Shown: positions 52,417 through 61,573, counted from the first letter of the stretch. The stretch is 64,000 nucleotides of DNA from Staphylococcus gallinarum (GCF_000875895.1 NZ_JXCF01000026.1:124001-188000), one strand, 5' to 3'. The notes: generated by a model not told the origin, from the sequence alone. Translations and numbers: made by a program.

Positions 52417-52449
52417 ACCTATCGAAGTATTACTTTGATAGGTTTTTTT
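52417..52449 (+). terminator. Terminator of mecA
   Basis: ACCTATC pairs with GATAGGT around a 13-base loop, followed by seven T. Confidence 0.8.
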
Positions 52450-52511
52450 AATTTTTTATATAAAAAGAGTAATAATCCTTTCTACAACGTGTATATTTAT
52501 GAGGTGAGAAA

Positions 52512-53507
52512 ATGATATATGCAATTGATCAATTACACCAACTCATTGATGCACGTAGGGCCAACAGACAGTTTACTTATTGGTGTCCACATTGTTCACA
52601 TAAAGTATATTTGCGCGATGGGACAAAAAAGATTGCACATTTCGCACATTATAAACAGGATGACGCATATTGTAATAAAGGTGAAGGTGCTGAACATTAC
52701 TTATTAAAATATAAACTAGCAGAATATTATAAAGTTTACGGATATGCGGTAAGTATTGAACCTTATATTAAATCGGCATTGCAGTATCCTGATATCGTAG
52801 TTGAACAAAGATATGCCATTGAAATTCAATTTTCTCAAATTAATTGTGATTTCGTGTTGAAAAGAACAAATGGTCTAACATTAAATAATTTAAATGTAGT
52901 ATGGATTATAAAGAATCCTAATTATAATAAACGTAAATATTTATTGTTCTTGACTCGTTTTCAACGGGCATTTATTAATCCACGTAATAGAACATTGTTT
53001 GCTTGGGACTGGGTAAATCAGAAATTATTGTTGTATTATAATATTCAATTTTTAGGTGGTAAGTCATTTAGGGCGCAATGTAAGGTGATTTCGCCCGTTG
53101 AAATTATTTTAACAAATCAAATTTCAGAAGATATAAAGTTATATAAGTTGAGCTATAGCAAAGTAAAGCAATACATAAACCAGTGTCAGCATCGTCACTC
53201 AGTGTTAGAACCAACATTAAGCGTCATTTACAATTTAAGATTACAAATCAATGATGTGTGTAATTGCTTTGGTTTGATATTCAAGGAGCAGTTATTTATT
53301 CAATCACATCCAGTTTATTGGCAGTTACAACTGTATTATTTATTCTATACAGGGACTTATACTTTAGACAGCTTTAAAGAATTACTCAAATTTAATACAT
53401 TTTATTTAAATGATATGAATCAAACAGAGATTGTACAATCAATTGTAAATCAATTTAAATTATATTATCGTATTTTCAATTGTAATAACGTGCAAAAAAA
53501 CCGCTGA
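52512..53507 (+). CDS. coiA: Competence protein CoiA-like
   Basis: CoiA is a competence-associated protein of naturally transformable Firmicutes, proposed to act in processing of incoming DNA with recombination proteins. The 331-residue protein has an N-terminal zinc-ribbon-like segment (YWCPHCSHKVYLRDGTKKIA near 25-44, then HFAHY), and a PD-(D/E)XK nuclease-like core with PDIVVEQRYAIEIQFSQIN near 99-117, where Asp, Glu and Gln occupy catalytic positions. The C-terminal half is less conserved. The ATG follows TGAGGTGAG. Its stop is one base from the open frame that leads into pepF. Confidence 0.88.
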   Translation: MIYAIDQLHQLIDARRANRQFTYWCPHCSHKVYLRDGTKKIAHFAHYKQDDAYCNKGEGAEHYLLKYKLAEYYKVYGYAVSIEPYIKSALQYPDIVVEQRYAIEIQFSQINCDFVLKRTNGLTLNNLNVVWIIKNPNYNKRKYLLFLTRFQRAFINPRNRTLFAWDWVNQKLLLYYNIQFLGGKSFRAQCKVISPVEIILTNQISEDIKLYKLSYSKVKQYINQCQHRHSVLEPTLSVIYNLRLQINDVCNCFGLIFKEQLFIQSHPVYWQLQLYYLFYTGTYTLDSFKELLKFNTFYLNDMNQTEIVQSIVNQFKLYYRIFNCNNVQKNR

Positions 53508-53556
53508 AATGAGAAAATTAAAGATAAGGAATTATATAGGAGGTTTACAGCATATT

Positions 53557-55365
53557 ATGAGTCAACAATTAACAAGAGAAGAACAAGAACGTAAATATCC
53601 AGAATATACATGGGATTTATCAACTATATTTGAAAATGACGAAGCATTTGAAGCTGCCTTTAAGGAAGTAGAAGGTGAATTAGGTAAAGAGGAACAGTTT
53701 AAAGGACACTTAGGTGATAGTTCTGAAAAGCTATACCATGCCTTAGCTTTAGAAGATGAACTTGGTTCTAAACTTGAAAAAATTTATGTTTATGCGCATC
53801 TAAAGCAGGATCAAGATACAGCAAATGATAAATATAAAGGACTTGAATCACGTGCATATCAACTGATTATCAAATTTAGTTCTAGTTGGAGCTTTTTAAT
53901 ACCTGAAATTTTACAAATTGACGAATCTACCATTCAAGAATTTGTAGATTCAAATGAAGCATTGAAACGATATGCATTTGATCTTAAATTGATTAACGAA
54001 AAGCGTCCACATGTATTGAGTGCAGATAAGGAAAAATTATTAACAGAAGCACAAGATGCCTTATCTACTGCGGATAATGTTTATGGTATGTTTAGCAATG
54101 CAGATTTAGAGTTTGAAGATGCAATTGATAAAGACGGTAATGCACATTCATTAACACAAGGCACATTTATTAAATGTTTAGAATCAGATGACCGTGTATT
54201 ACGTAAATCAGCATTTGAAAATTTATATAAAGCATACGGTGCATTTAATAATACATTAGGTTCAACATTAGCTGGTGAAGTTAAGAAAAATGTATTTAAC
54301 GCAAGATCACACAATTATAAAAGTGCTCGTGAAGCAGCACTAAGTTCTAATCATATACCAGAAACTGTTTATGATAACCTTATTAAAACAGTTCATGATT
54401 ATTTACCATTACTACATCGTTACACAGAGTTACGTAAGTCACTATTGGGATTAGATGATATGAAAATGTATGATTTATATACACCATTAGTTAAAGATGT
54501 AAAATTTGAAATGCCATACGAAGAAGCAAAAGATTGGATGATTAAGGCACTACAACCAATGGGTGAAGAGTATATGAAGGTCGTCGAAGAAGGCTTGAAT
54601 AATCGTTGGGTAGATGTATTTGAGAATAAAGGTAAACGCTCTGGTGGCTATTCATCTGGTGCGCATTTAACAAACCCATTTATCTTATTAAATTGGTCTG
54701 ATACAGTATCTGATTTATATACTTTAGTACATGAATTTGGCCATTCTGCACATAGTTATTTCAGTAGAAAGCACCAACCTTCAAATTCAAGTGATTACAC
54801 TATCTTTGTGGCTGAGGTTGCATCTACATGTAATGAAGCTCTATTAAGTCATTATATGGATCAACATTTAGATGATGATAGACGTTTGTTATTACTAAAT
54901 CAAGAATTAGAACGCTTTAGAGCAACATTATTCAGACAAACAATGTTTGCAGAATTTGAACATAAGATTCACCAAATTGAAGAAGCAGGTGAACCATTAA
55001 CTGCTAATAGAATGAATGAAGAATATGCTAAATTAAATAAGCAATATTTCGGTGATTCTGTTGAAACGGATGAAAACATTAGCAAAGAATGGTCTAGAAT
55101 TCCTCACTTCTATATGAATTATTATGTTTATCAATATGCTACAGGTTATAGTGCAGCACAAAGTTTGAGTCATCAAATTTTGACTGAAGGTCAACCAGCT
55201 GTAGAACGTTATATTAATGAATTCTTGAAAAAAGGTAGTTCAAATTATCCTATTGAAATATTAAAAAATGCTGGTGTGGACATGACAACTCCTGAACCAA
55301 TTGAGCAAGCATGTAAAGTATTTGAAGAGAAATTGGATGCATTTGAAAAGCTTATGAAAGCTTAG
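53557..55365 (+). CDS. pepF: Oligoendopeptidase F
   Basis: PepF is a cytoplasmic zinc metallopeptidase of the M3B family that cuts peptides of about 7-20 residues, suited to processing Opp-imported peptides. The 602-residue protein has the zinc site HEFGH in TLVHEFGHSAHSYFS near 386-400 and the third ligand glutamate in VAEVASTCNEALLSHYM near 414-430. I place the start at ATG 53557, after TAGGAGG, which gives MSQQLTREEQ and the family length; a start 16 codons earlier lacks a binding site. It follows coiA closely. The RsaE gene follows. Confidence 0.94.
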   Translation: MSQQLTREEQERKYPEYTWDLSTIFENDEAFEAAFKEVEGELGKEEQFKGHLGDSSEKLYHALALEDELGSKLEKIYVYAHLKQDQDTANDKYKGLESRAYQLIIKFSSSWSFLIPEILQIDESTIQEFVDSNEALKRYAFDLKLINEKRPHVLSADKEKLLTEAQDALSTADNVYGMFSNADLEFEDAIDKDGNAHSLTQGTFIKCLESDDRVLRKSAFENLYKAYGAFNNTLGSTLAGEVKKNVFNARSHNYKSAREAALSSNHIPETVYDNLIKTVHDYLPLLHRYTELRKSLLGLDDMKMYDLYTPLVKDVKFEMPYEEAKDWMIKALQPMGEEYMKVVEEGLNNRWVDVFENKGKRSGGYSSGAHLTNPFILLNWSDTVSDLYTLVHEFGHSAHSYFSRKHQPSNSSDYTIFVAEVASTCNEALLSHYMDQHLDDDRRLLLLNQELERFRATLFRQTMFAEFEHKIHQIEEAGEPLTANRMNEEYAKLNKQYFGDSVETDENISKEWSRIPHFYMNYYVYQYATGYSAAQSLSHQILTEGQPAVERYINEFLKKGSSNYPIEILKNAGVDMTTPEPIEQACKVFEEKLDAFEKLMKA

Positions 55366-55429
55366 TATGAATGAATTCGTTTTCAATATGACAAGTTTGT
55401 GACAAAGTGCATTTATTTAATTTAAATGC

Positions 55430-55458
55430 TTGAAAGGGTCATTTGACCGTGTTATATT
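55430..55458 (+). promoter_or_regulatory. rsaE promoter with upstream direct repeats
   Basis: TTGAAA (55430-55435) and TATATT (55453-55458) are 17 bases apart. An inverted repeat GGTCA-TT-TGACC sits in the spacer. Upstream, TGACAA occurs twice (55389-55394 and 55400-55405), 11 bases apart, on the same helix face. The direct repeats could be sites for the respiratory regulator SrrA, which is known to control rsaE; the assignment is inference. Confidence 0.7.
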
Positions 55459-55466
55459 ATAAACAT

Positions 55467-55567
55467 GAAATTAATCACATAACAAACATACCCCTTTGTT
55501 AGAAGTGAAAAAATTTCTCCCATCCCCTTTGTTTAGCGCCGTGTAATCAGACACGGCGTTTTTTTTT
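55467..55567 (+). ncRNA. rsaE: Small regulatory RNA RsaE (RoxS homologue)
   Basis: The roughly 100-base RNA begins GAAATTAATCACATAACAAA and ends in a perfect terminator (CGCCGTGT paired with ACACGGCG, 55537-55558, then nine T). It carries the C-rich seed CCCCTTTGTT twice, at 55491-55500 and 55524-55533. Sequence, length, twin seeds and location after pepF match RsaE of S. aureus, an sRNA that represses central metabolism and amino-acid-related mRNAs by covering their ribosome binding sites; RoxS is the Bacillus homologue. The start is predicted from the -10. Confidence 0.95.
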
Positions 55568-55687
55568 ATGCTCTTTTTTAAATAATATCTCACTTGTATT
55601 TCACAGGAACATATATTTGACATCATAAAGAGAAGTAACTATAATTAACTTGTATCTAAAATTAATACATGTAGGAGTTGGTTAATT

Positions 55688-56302
55688 ATGAAAATAGCAG
55701 TCGTAGCAGCGAATGGTAAAGCAGGTAAATTAATAACAAATGAAGCGGTAGAAAGAGGGCTTGACGTAACAGCCATAGTGCGTAGTGAAAATAAAACAAA
55801 AGCCACACAAGTCATTCAAAAAGATTTATTCGATTTAACAAAAGAGGATATTGCAGAATTTGATGTAATTATTGATGCATTTGGTCAACCAGATCAGGAT
55901 AAATTGGATCAGCATAGTAAATCATTAGCATTATTAAGTGACTTAGTGAGTCATAGTGACCAACGTTTGTTGATTATTGGAGGAGCAGGAAGTTTATTTG
56001 TGGATGAAGCACACACTATGCGATTAGTAGATTCACCTGATTTCCCAGAAATGTTTAAGAAAACTGCATTGGCACAAACTAAAACATTAAATGAAATACA
56101 AGAACGCAATGACGTATTATGGACATTTATTAGCCCAGCACCTGATTTTCAAGTTGATGGTGAAAGAACTGGTGAATATCAAATTAGTGATGATGAAGTA
56201 ATTGGTACTAGTGTAAGTTATGCTGATTATGCAATTGCAATGGTTGATGAGGCAATAGAAGGTAATCATATTCAAAAAAGATTTGCTGTATTTAGTAAGT
56301 AG
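55688..56302 (+). CDS. NAD(P)-binding oxidoreductase (NmrA / SDR-like)
   Basis: This 204-residue protein is a single Rossmann-fold domain of the atypical short-chain dehydrogenase (NmrA/YwnB-like) type. The nucleotide loop is VVAANGKAGKLITNEAVERG near residues 4-23, followed by VTAIVRS, FDVIIDAFGQPD near 59-70, IIGGAGSLFVDE near 97-108 and WTFISPAPDF near 150-159, which carries the usual Pro in place of a catalytic Tyr/Lys pair. The substrate is unknown. The ATG at 55688 follows TAGGAGTTGG. It lies between rsaE and spxH, where I do not remember a gene in S. aureus, so it may be a species-specific insertion. Confidence 0.82.
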   Translation: MKIAVVAANGKAGKLITNEAVERGLDVTAIVRSENKTKATQVIQKDLFDLTKEDIAEFDVIIDAFGQPDQDKLDQHSKSLALLSDLVSHSDQRLLIIGGAGSLFVDEAHTMRLVDSPDFPEMFKKTALAQTKTLNEIQERNDVLWTFISPAPDFQVDGERTGEYQISDDEVIGTSVSYADYAIAMVDEAIEGNHIQKRFAVFSK

Positions 56303-56476
56303 TAATCAAAATAATTTGCTTTAGCAGTAGTTGTAAGTAAATATTTAATTAAAGTTAGTAATATAAATAGTTTCATCTTGAGTAATATTAGAAAATGCAA
56401 TTCCATAGGTATTATATATAAATGGTAATAATTTATAACAAAAATAGAGTGTTTTCGACATCAAACCAAATCATAC

Positions 56477-56514
56477 AAAAGAGAGCTAATCCTTGAAGGA
56501 TTAGCTCTTTTTTA
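56477..56514. terminator. Terminator-like hairpin
   Basis: GAGCTAATCC (56483-56492) pairs with GGATTAGCTC (56498-56507) with six T after and AAAAGA before, so it can work on both strands. It is 180 bases downstream of the oxidoreductase gene. The stretch 56515-56744 that follows has no recognisable gene. Confidence 0.75.
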
Positions 56515-56744
56515 TATATAAAATCATAAATTCTGGCTGAGTATTTGAGTGCATTCTATAATGTTTTAGAGTTGTATATTGGTGAGACACTTGTTGAAGT
56601 TATGCCAGTCGATGACAAAGGGTGAGACAGCATTCTTAGAAAACGAGTCAATCATACTAAAGTATTGAAAATAGCTATTCATATAAATAGAATTCATGCA
56701 TCTAAGTAATAGTTATGTTGAATTTAAGGGCCTTAAGTTCTATA

Positions 56745-56794
56745 ACAAAAAATAGCTATGAAAATATCTATCATAATAGATTTCTTCATAGCTA
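56745..56794 (-). terminator. Terminator of the CYTH-globin-spxH operon
   Basis: On the minus strand TAGCTATGAAGAAATCTA pairs with TAGATATTTTCATAGCTA around a six-base loop, followed by six T. It is about 40 bases after the spxH stop codon. Confidence 0.85.
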
Positions 56795-56832
56795 AGTTTA
56801 ATATGTTTTTTATCAAACATAAAAAGCGTGTT

Positions 56833-57621
56833 TCAAATTTTTGATCTCCAAAATTTGCCCTCTGGAGATTGCAATTTTTCAATTTTTTGTTGCAATGCTA
56901 ATTTTTTAAGTTCTTTATTCATCAGTTTTTCAGGCCACTCATAAATAGTTAATAATTCCTCTTTAGTTACTAATTGTTGTTGTTTGATGTAATCTTCTAA
57001 ACTTGGTGGTAATTCTTTTTCAATTGTAGTACCAATGAGTTCATTTATGATATACGTATAAATGTGATACGGATATAGACCTTCAACTTTCAAACCTTCT
57101 TCATGTACATCTTCATTAAAGAATACAAGAGTAGGCGCTTCTTCGATATCCATTTCTCTAGCAATATGCAAATCAACTTGTAAGCTTTCTTTAAGACAAC
57201 TATTGTGTAAGTCTTCCTTGAATACCTCATAGTCGAGGCCGGCATTGGTAATGCAATTATTAACCATAGATTCTGTGATGATGTCTCGCTTAGGGATGAT
57301 TTCATTTTGTACAAGATGAATAAAGCGTTCTGCACGTAATCTACCTTGTAATTCGGCAGCTTTATAAGATAGTGCAATATTGTCTAAGTCTGATGTACTT
57401 TGTGCTTGGCACTTTGTCAAAACACGTAATGAAGGGTTAAGTATATGCCTAATGCTGACATATTGCTTATATTCAATTCTCAGTTTTGAGAGTATTGCAG
57501 ATAGTTTAAAACATTCTTTACTAAATGGATCGAAAAATGAATAAATTTCTATTTTACTCACAGGTGAAAGATTTGCATCTTCACGACTATTAGCATGTAT
57601 CAATTTTAGTTCTTCAGTCAT
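56833..57621 (-). CDS. spxH: Spx adaptor SpxH (YjbH)
   Basis: SpxH binds Spx and speeds its degradation by ClpXP; loss of it raises thiol-stress gene expression and beta-lactam tolerance in staphylococci. The 262-residue DsbA-like protein starts its domain with VSKIEIYSFFDPFSKECFKL near 21-40, where a single cysteine remains in the thioredoxin motif position, then RIRHILNPSL-type VSIRHILNPSLRVLTKCQAQ near 55-74 and the conserved EGLKVEGLYPYHIYTYIINE near 173-192. The end (RSKI) is a few residues shorter than I recall for S. aureus. It is the last gene of a three-gene operon, 17 bases after the globin gene. Confidence 0.93.
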   Translation of the reverse strand: MTEELKLIHANSREDANLSPVSKIEIYSFFDPFSKECFKLSAILSKLRIEYKQYVSIRHILNPSLRVLTKCQAQSTSDLDNIALSYKAAELQGRLRAERFIHLVQNEIIPKRDIITESMVNNCITNAGLDYEVFKEDLHNSCLKESLQVDLHIAREMDIEEAPTLVFFNEDVHEEGLKVEGLYPYHIYTYIINELIGTTIEKELPPSLEDYIKQQQLVTKEELLTIYEWPEKLMNKELKKLALQQKIEKLQSPEGKFWRSKI

Positions 57622-57638
57622 GTTTTTTTCACCTACAA

Positions 57639-58010
57639 TTAAATTTCGGAATTTACCATATGGTTTGCTGTTAAACGTAATCTTTCAAATAAATAATCTC
57701 CGACACCTGCTGGCAATTGTGCATGTTGTATTGCACTATACATATTTTCGAGCCAAGCGTCACGCTCATAATTTGAAATTTTAAAATCTAAATGACGTCT
57801 TTTTAACATAGGGTGACCATGTTCTTCTGAATATAATGGCGGTCCACCTAAAAACTGCGTCAAAAACTGCTTTTGCTTTCGACTTGTTTCACTAAAATCT
57901 CCCGGAAAAAGATGATTAATTCTATCATCCTTTTCTACGAGTGAATAAAAGTAATCAATCATGTTATATAAGGCATCTTGTCCTATAATTTCATAAGGTG
58001 TTTGCGTCAT
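57639..58010 (-). CDS. Truncated haemoglobin (group II, YjbI-like)
   Basis: This 123-residue protein is a 2-over-2 globin of the trHbO (YjbI) type, probably involved in redox or nitric oxide/peroxide chemistry rather than oxygen transport. The B10 tyrosine region is MIDYFYSLV near 17-25, PGDF and KQKQFLTQFLGGPPLYSEEHGHP follow, and the proximal histidine lies in HPMLKRRH near 74-81. The frame is open 26 codons further upstream, but the family N-terminus MTQTPYEIIG begins at ATG 58010. The association of this globin with SpxH is conserved; in Bacillus the corresponding genes are yjbI and yjbH. Confidence 0.92.
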   Translation of the reverse strand: MTQTPYEIIGQDALYNMIDYFYSLVEKDDRINHLFPGDFSETSRKQKQFLTQFLGGPPLYSEEHGHPMLKRRHLDFKISNYERDAWLENMYSAIQHAQLPAGVGDYLFERLRLTANHMVNSEI

Positions 58011-58097
58011 ATTATCACCATGTTCTCTTAATATAATACTAATATAACATGAATATTTACATTTGGAAGTAATTCGACTTTTAGGCAATTGTGTTGA

Positions 58098-58682
58098 CTA
58101 TTCTTCGTTGAGTTTTGCTTTGCGTGAGAAGAATCTTTGGACTTTATTATCAGGTGTTTGGTGTTGGATACTGAATTGTTCTAACAATGATTTGAAGTTC
58201 TGTAGTCCTTGATTATAATCGCTCACTTCATATTCCAATTCATAATCCTCTTGGTCTAAATAGCTACTGTGATCAAGTACAAGTAAATTATCTGACACCT
58301 TACTTTCAACACGATTCGTTGTAAGTGCTCCTAAGATAGTTAATTCATCTAATGTTATATCCATCTGTTTAAGTTGCTCTATAATGTCTGGTGGTATTGT
58401 ATCTGGAGTTATAACTTTATCTAGCTGTGGGACAATAGAGGTCTCAAAGTTATACTCCATTAAACCAACTTCTGCTGGGACCTTTAAAGTCATTTCATTA
58501 TAATCGGCTTTAACACGAATTCTTAAGGCAGATTTATGTGCTTTTAATTGGAAATCTGGGGTATCAATATAATAATTCGTTTGGCTAAAAGGAATAATTC
58601 CTTTAAAATACGTGTCGTAAATTTGTTGATATTCTGTTTGCGACAAAAGTTGTTTAAATTCAATTTCATTATTCGTTGACAA
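58098..58682 (-). CDS. CYTH domain protein (YjbK-like)
   Basis: The 194-residue protein is a CYTH (adenylate cyclase IV/thiamine triphosphatase) beta-tunnel domain. The signature EIEFKQLLS is at residues 5-13, followed by YYIDTPDFQLKAHKSALRIR near 39-58 with the basic residues that bind triphosphate. The acidic metal-binding residues occur in YDLEYEVSDY-like DYELEYEVSDY near 154-164. Such proteins hydrolyse inorganic or organic triphosphates; the substrate here is open. I choose TTG 58682, nine bases after TAGGAG, over a GTG that touches that site. It is the first gene of the CYTH-globin-spxH operon and divergent from the relQ cluster. Confidence 0.88.
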   Translation of the reverse strand: MSTNNEIEFKQLLSQTEYQQIYDTYFKGIIPFSQTNYYIDTPDFQLKAHKSALRIRVKADYNEMTLKVPAEVGLMEYNFETSIVPQLDKVITPDTIPPDIIEQLKQMDITLDELTILGALTTNRVESKVSDNLLVLDHSSYLDQEDYELEYEVSDYNQGLQNFKSLLEQFSIQHQTPDNKVQRFFSRKAKLNEE

Positions 58683-58872
58683 TATATACACTCCTAAGTT
58701 TAGGCAATTAATGTATTAATTTTAAACTACAGAGCGAATAATTTAAATTGAAGTGCATTATTTTGAAAAATAATTTAATAGCGAACATCGGTTGATGATA
58801 TTTGAGTAGTCATGTAACGTGTTATGTAACTTCAAATTATGTTAAAATAGTGGGGAATAAGGAGGAACAAGC

Positions 58873-59220
58873 ATGCGTATATATGTAAATGAGATTAAAG
58901 TAACAGAGGATAGTATAAATTGTTATACAGTAGCGTCAACAGAAGGTTTACAGGAAGCTGGACAAATGCTTGTTGACAGTGATAATTATAGTTTTGCGTA
59001 TATTTTAGATGATGGGCAATCGTATTCCTATCTAATCTTTGTACAAGAAACTTGGTCGATGTTACATGAAAATAAGGGTAAAAAGATTATAGTTAATGAT
59101 GATTTAGAATTAGAACATTTCGAAAGAGAATTCAATTACATATTGGATAATATCCAAGGTAATTCAAATTATGGTAAGGAGTTTGTTTCCGTTGTTGAAG
59201 AGACTTTCGAATTAGAGTGA
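58873..59220 (+). CDS. UPF0738 family protein (YjbL-like)
   Basis: This 115-residue soluble protein has the conserved core [20 protein letters not shown] near 34-53 and [20 protein letters not shown] near 54-73, matching the UPF0738 family of unknown function (YjbL in Bacillus). The ATG at 58873 follows AAGGAGGAAC. It is the first gene of an operon with relQ, nadK, the pseudouridine synthase, mgtE and cpaA, and starts 16 bases before relQ. No motif suggests an enzyme. Confidence 0.85.
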   Translation: MRIYVNEIKVTEDSINCYTVASTEGLQEAGQMLVDSDNYSFAYILDDGQSYSYLIFVQETWSMLHENKGKKIIVNDDLELEHFEREFNYILDNIQGNSNYGKEFVSVVEETFELE

Positions 59221-59236
59221 AGCGGAGTGAGGCACA

Positions 59237-59872
59237 ATGAATCAATGGGATCAATTTTTGTCGCCCTATAAACAAGCAGTCGATGAATTGAAAGTGAAAC
59301 TAAAGGGCCTTAGAAAACAATATGAGGTTGATGATAATGCATCGCCAATTGAATTTGTCACAGGTAGAGTCAAACCAATGACAAGTATCATTGATAAAGC
59401 AAATAAACGTGGCATTCCTTTTGATCGATTGCATGAGGAAATGTATGACATTGCTGGTTTGCGCTTAATGTGCCAATTTGTCGATGACATTGATGTCGTA
59501 GTCAATTTATTGAGACAACGACAAGACTTTAAAGTTGTAGAAGAGCGTGATTACATTAGTAATACAAAGCAAAGTGGTTATCGTTCATTTCATGTCATAA
59601 TTGAATATCCGATTGAAACTTTACAAGGGGAGAAAAAGATTTTAGCGGAAATTCAAATTAGAACGTTGGCGATGAATTTTTGGGCAACGATAGAACATAC
59701 CTTGCGTTACAAATATGATGGTGATTATCCACCTGAAATCCAACATCGATTAGAGAGAGCAGCCGAGGCAGCATTTTTACTAGATGAAGAAATGTCAGAA
59801 ATCAAAGAAGAAATTCAAGAAGCGCAAAAATATTATTCTAAAAAGCGCGCAAAAAAGCAAAATGATAACTAG
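59237..59872 (+). CDS. relQ: Small alarmone synthetase RelQ
   Basis: RelQ makes (p)ppGpp from ATP and GTP/GDP. The 211-residue protein has only the synthetase domain, with no hydrolase or regulatory domains. Visible motifs are GRVKPMTSIIDKANKR near 44-59, MYDIAGLRLMCQFVDD near 70-85 with the catalytic Asp, SNTKQSGYRSFHVIIEYP near 108-125 and AEIQIRTLAMNFWATIEHTL near 137-156 with the catalytic Glu. The C-terminal helix is charged. It lies directly before nadK, 12 bases away, which pairs alarmone and NADP synthesis in one operon, as in Bacillus (yjbM-yjbN). Confidence 0.94.
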   Translation: MNQWDQFLSPYKQAVDELKVKLKGLRKQYEVDDNASPIEFVTGRVKPMTSIIDKANKRGIPFDRLHEEMYDIAGLRLMCQFVDDIDVVVNLLRQRQDFKVVEERDYISNTKQSGYRSFHVIIEYPIETLQGEKKILAEIQIRTLAMNFWATIEHTLRYKYDGDYPPEIQHRLERAAEAAFLLDEEMSEIKEEIQEAQKYYSKKRAKKQNDN

Positions 59873-59884
59873 AGAGGTGCAATC

Positions 59885-60694
59885 TTGCGATATACAATTT
59901 TATCTAAAGGTGATTCGAAATCAAATGCATTAAAGCATAAAATGATTAATCATATGAAAGATTTCCAAATGGTTGAAGATCCAGATAATCCTGAAATTGT
60001 TATTTCAGTTGGTGGTGATGGGACTTTACTTCAAGCATTCCATCAATATAGCCATATGTTGTCTCGATGTGCCTTTGTCGGTGTACATACTGGACATTTA
60101 GGCTTTTACGCTGATTGGCTTCCTCACGAGGTTGAAAAGTTAATCATAGAAATAAACAATTCTGAATTCCAAGTGATAGAATATCCATTGCTCGAGATTA
60201 TCGTACGTTATAATGATAACGGATATGAAACACGTTATTTAGCATTGAATGAAGCAACGATGAAGACTGAAAATGGCTCTACTTTAGTTGTAGACGTTAA
60301 TATACGTGGTAATCAATTTGAACGCTTTAGAGGTGATGGTTTATGTGTGTCAACGCCATCAGGTTCAACAGCTTATAACAAAGCTTTAGGTGGTGCATTA
60401 ATCCACCCATCATTAGAAGCAATGCAAATTGCCGAAATTGCTTCTATTAACAATAGAGTGTTTAGAACAGTAGGTTCACCTTTAGTATTGCCAAAGCATC
60501 ATACTTGTTTAATTACACCAGTTAATCACGATACAATATTGACGTCTATTGATCATGTGAGTATCAAACATAAAAATGTAAATGCAATACAATTTCGAGT
60601 TGCTAATGAAAAGGTAAGATTTGCAAGATTTAGACCTTTCCCATTCTGGAAAAGGGTTCATGATTCATTTATTTCTAGTGGAGAAGATGAATAA
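59885..60694 (+). CDS. nadK: NAD kinase
   Basis: NadK (PpnK) phosphorylates NAD to NADP. The 269-residue protein has the diacylglycerol-kinase-like GGDGT motif in [16 protein letters not shown] near 40-55 with the catalytic Asp, [11 protein letters not shown] near 121-131, and the C-terminal domain with [20 protein letters not shown] near 149-168. The start is TTG at 59885 after AGAGAGGTG. Its stop overlaps the start of the next gene by one base (TAATG). Confidence 0.94.
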   Translation: MRYTILSKGDSKSNALKHKMINHMKDFQMVEDPDNPEIVISVGGDGTLLQAFHQYSHMLSRCAFVGVHTGHLGFYADWLPHEVEKLIIEINNSEFQVIEYPLLEIIVRYNDNGYETRYLALNEATMKTENGSTLVVDVNIRGNQFERFRGDGLCVSTPSGSTAYNKALGGALIHPSLEAMQIAEIASINNRVFRTVGSPLVLPKHHTCLITPVNHDTILTSIDHVSIKHKNVNAIQFRVANEKVRFARFRPFPFWKRVHDSFISSGEDE

Positions 60695-61548
60695 TGGAAT
60701 TTAACTTTCATATTCGTCATCACGAAACAGTTAAAGCTTTTTTACAAAATAATGATTTTTCAAAGAAAAGTATAAGCGCCATTAAACGTAATGGCGCTTT
60801 ATTAGTTAATGGACAACCAGTAACCGTTAGACACAAACTCTTGGAAGGTGATAGCTTATGCATTCAATTACCCAAAGAGCAACCTAGTGGTAATTTAGTG
60901 CCTTATGATAAAGCACTTACTGTTTTGTATGAAGACGAATATTTGCTTATTGTATCTAAACCAACAGAGCAAAATTGTGCGCCTTCTAGAGACCATAAAC
61001 ATAAAAGTTTGGTAGAACAAGTGTTGAGCTATTTTCAACAACATTCCCTCGAGTTAACACCACATATAGTCACACGTTTAGACCGAAATACCTCAGGCAT
61101 TGTAATTATTGCTAAACACGGTTATATTCATCATTTAATGTCGCAAACGTCTATAGATAAACGATATATTTGTGTTTGTCATGGGAAAGTGAAACAACAG
61201 AGCATGATAGAAGCGCCCATTGCGAGGCACCCAGATAGTATCATTCAACGTCATGTTCATGATTCTGGAAAGTATGCACAAACAATGTTTCAAAGATTAA
61301 AGGTTAAATCACAATATAGCTTATGTGAGGTCCAATTGTTAACTGGTAGAACGCACCAAATTCGTGTTCATTTTCAATATATAGGACACCCGTTAGTCGG
61401 TGATGATTTGTATGGTGGAAAACAGGATATATATAATCATCAATTATTGGGATGTAAAAAAGTTTCGTTTATACATCCAATAACAAACCAAAAAATTGAA
61501 GTAATTGATCAATATGACACAATAGAAACAAAATTTAATATGCTATAA
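60694..61548 (+). CDS. RluD-like pseudouridine synthase
   Basis: This 284-residue enzyme belongs to the RluA/RluC/RluD family, which converts uridine to pseudouridine in rRNA. It has a short N-terminal S4-like segment (SKKSISAIKRNGALLVNGQP near 24-43), then the catalytic domain with YEDEYLLIVSKPTEQ near 88-102, the catalytic aspartate in THIVTRLDRNTSGIV-type VTRLDRNTSGIVIIAK near 127-142, and LLTGRTHQIRVHFQYIGHP near 211-229. In Bacillus the equivalent gene is yjbO. The exact target position is not predictable from sequence. The start overlaps the end of nadK. Confidence 0.9.
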   Translation: MEFNFHIRHHETVKAFLQNNDFSKKSISAIKRNGALLVNGQPVTVRHKLLEGDSLCIQLPKEQPSGNLVPYDKALTVLYEDEYLLIVSKPTEQNCAPSRDHKHKSLVEQVLSYFQQHSLELTPHIVTRLDRNTSGIVIIAKHGYIHHLMSQTSIDKRYICVCHGKVKQQSMIEAPIARHPDSIIQRHVHDSGKYAQTMFQRLKVKSQYSLCEVQLLTGRTHQIRVHFQYIGHPLVGDDLYGGKQDIYNHQLLGCKKVSFIHPITNQKIEVIDQYDTIETKFNML

Positions 61549-61573
61549 TTTAATCATTCATGGAGGTGTGAAT

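Noticed and set aside
56515..56744. Possible transposase or gene remnant between the oxidoreductase and spxH
   Set aside because: Translations in six frames give only short stop-broken pieces with no recognisable block, unlike the clear remnant at 30977-31280.
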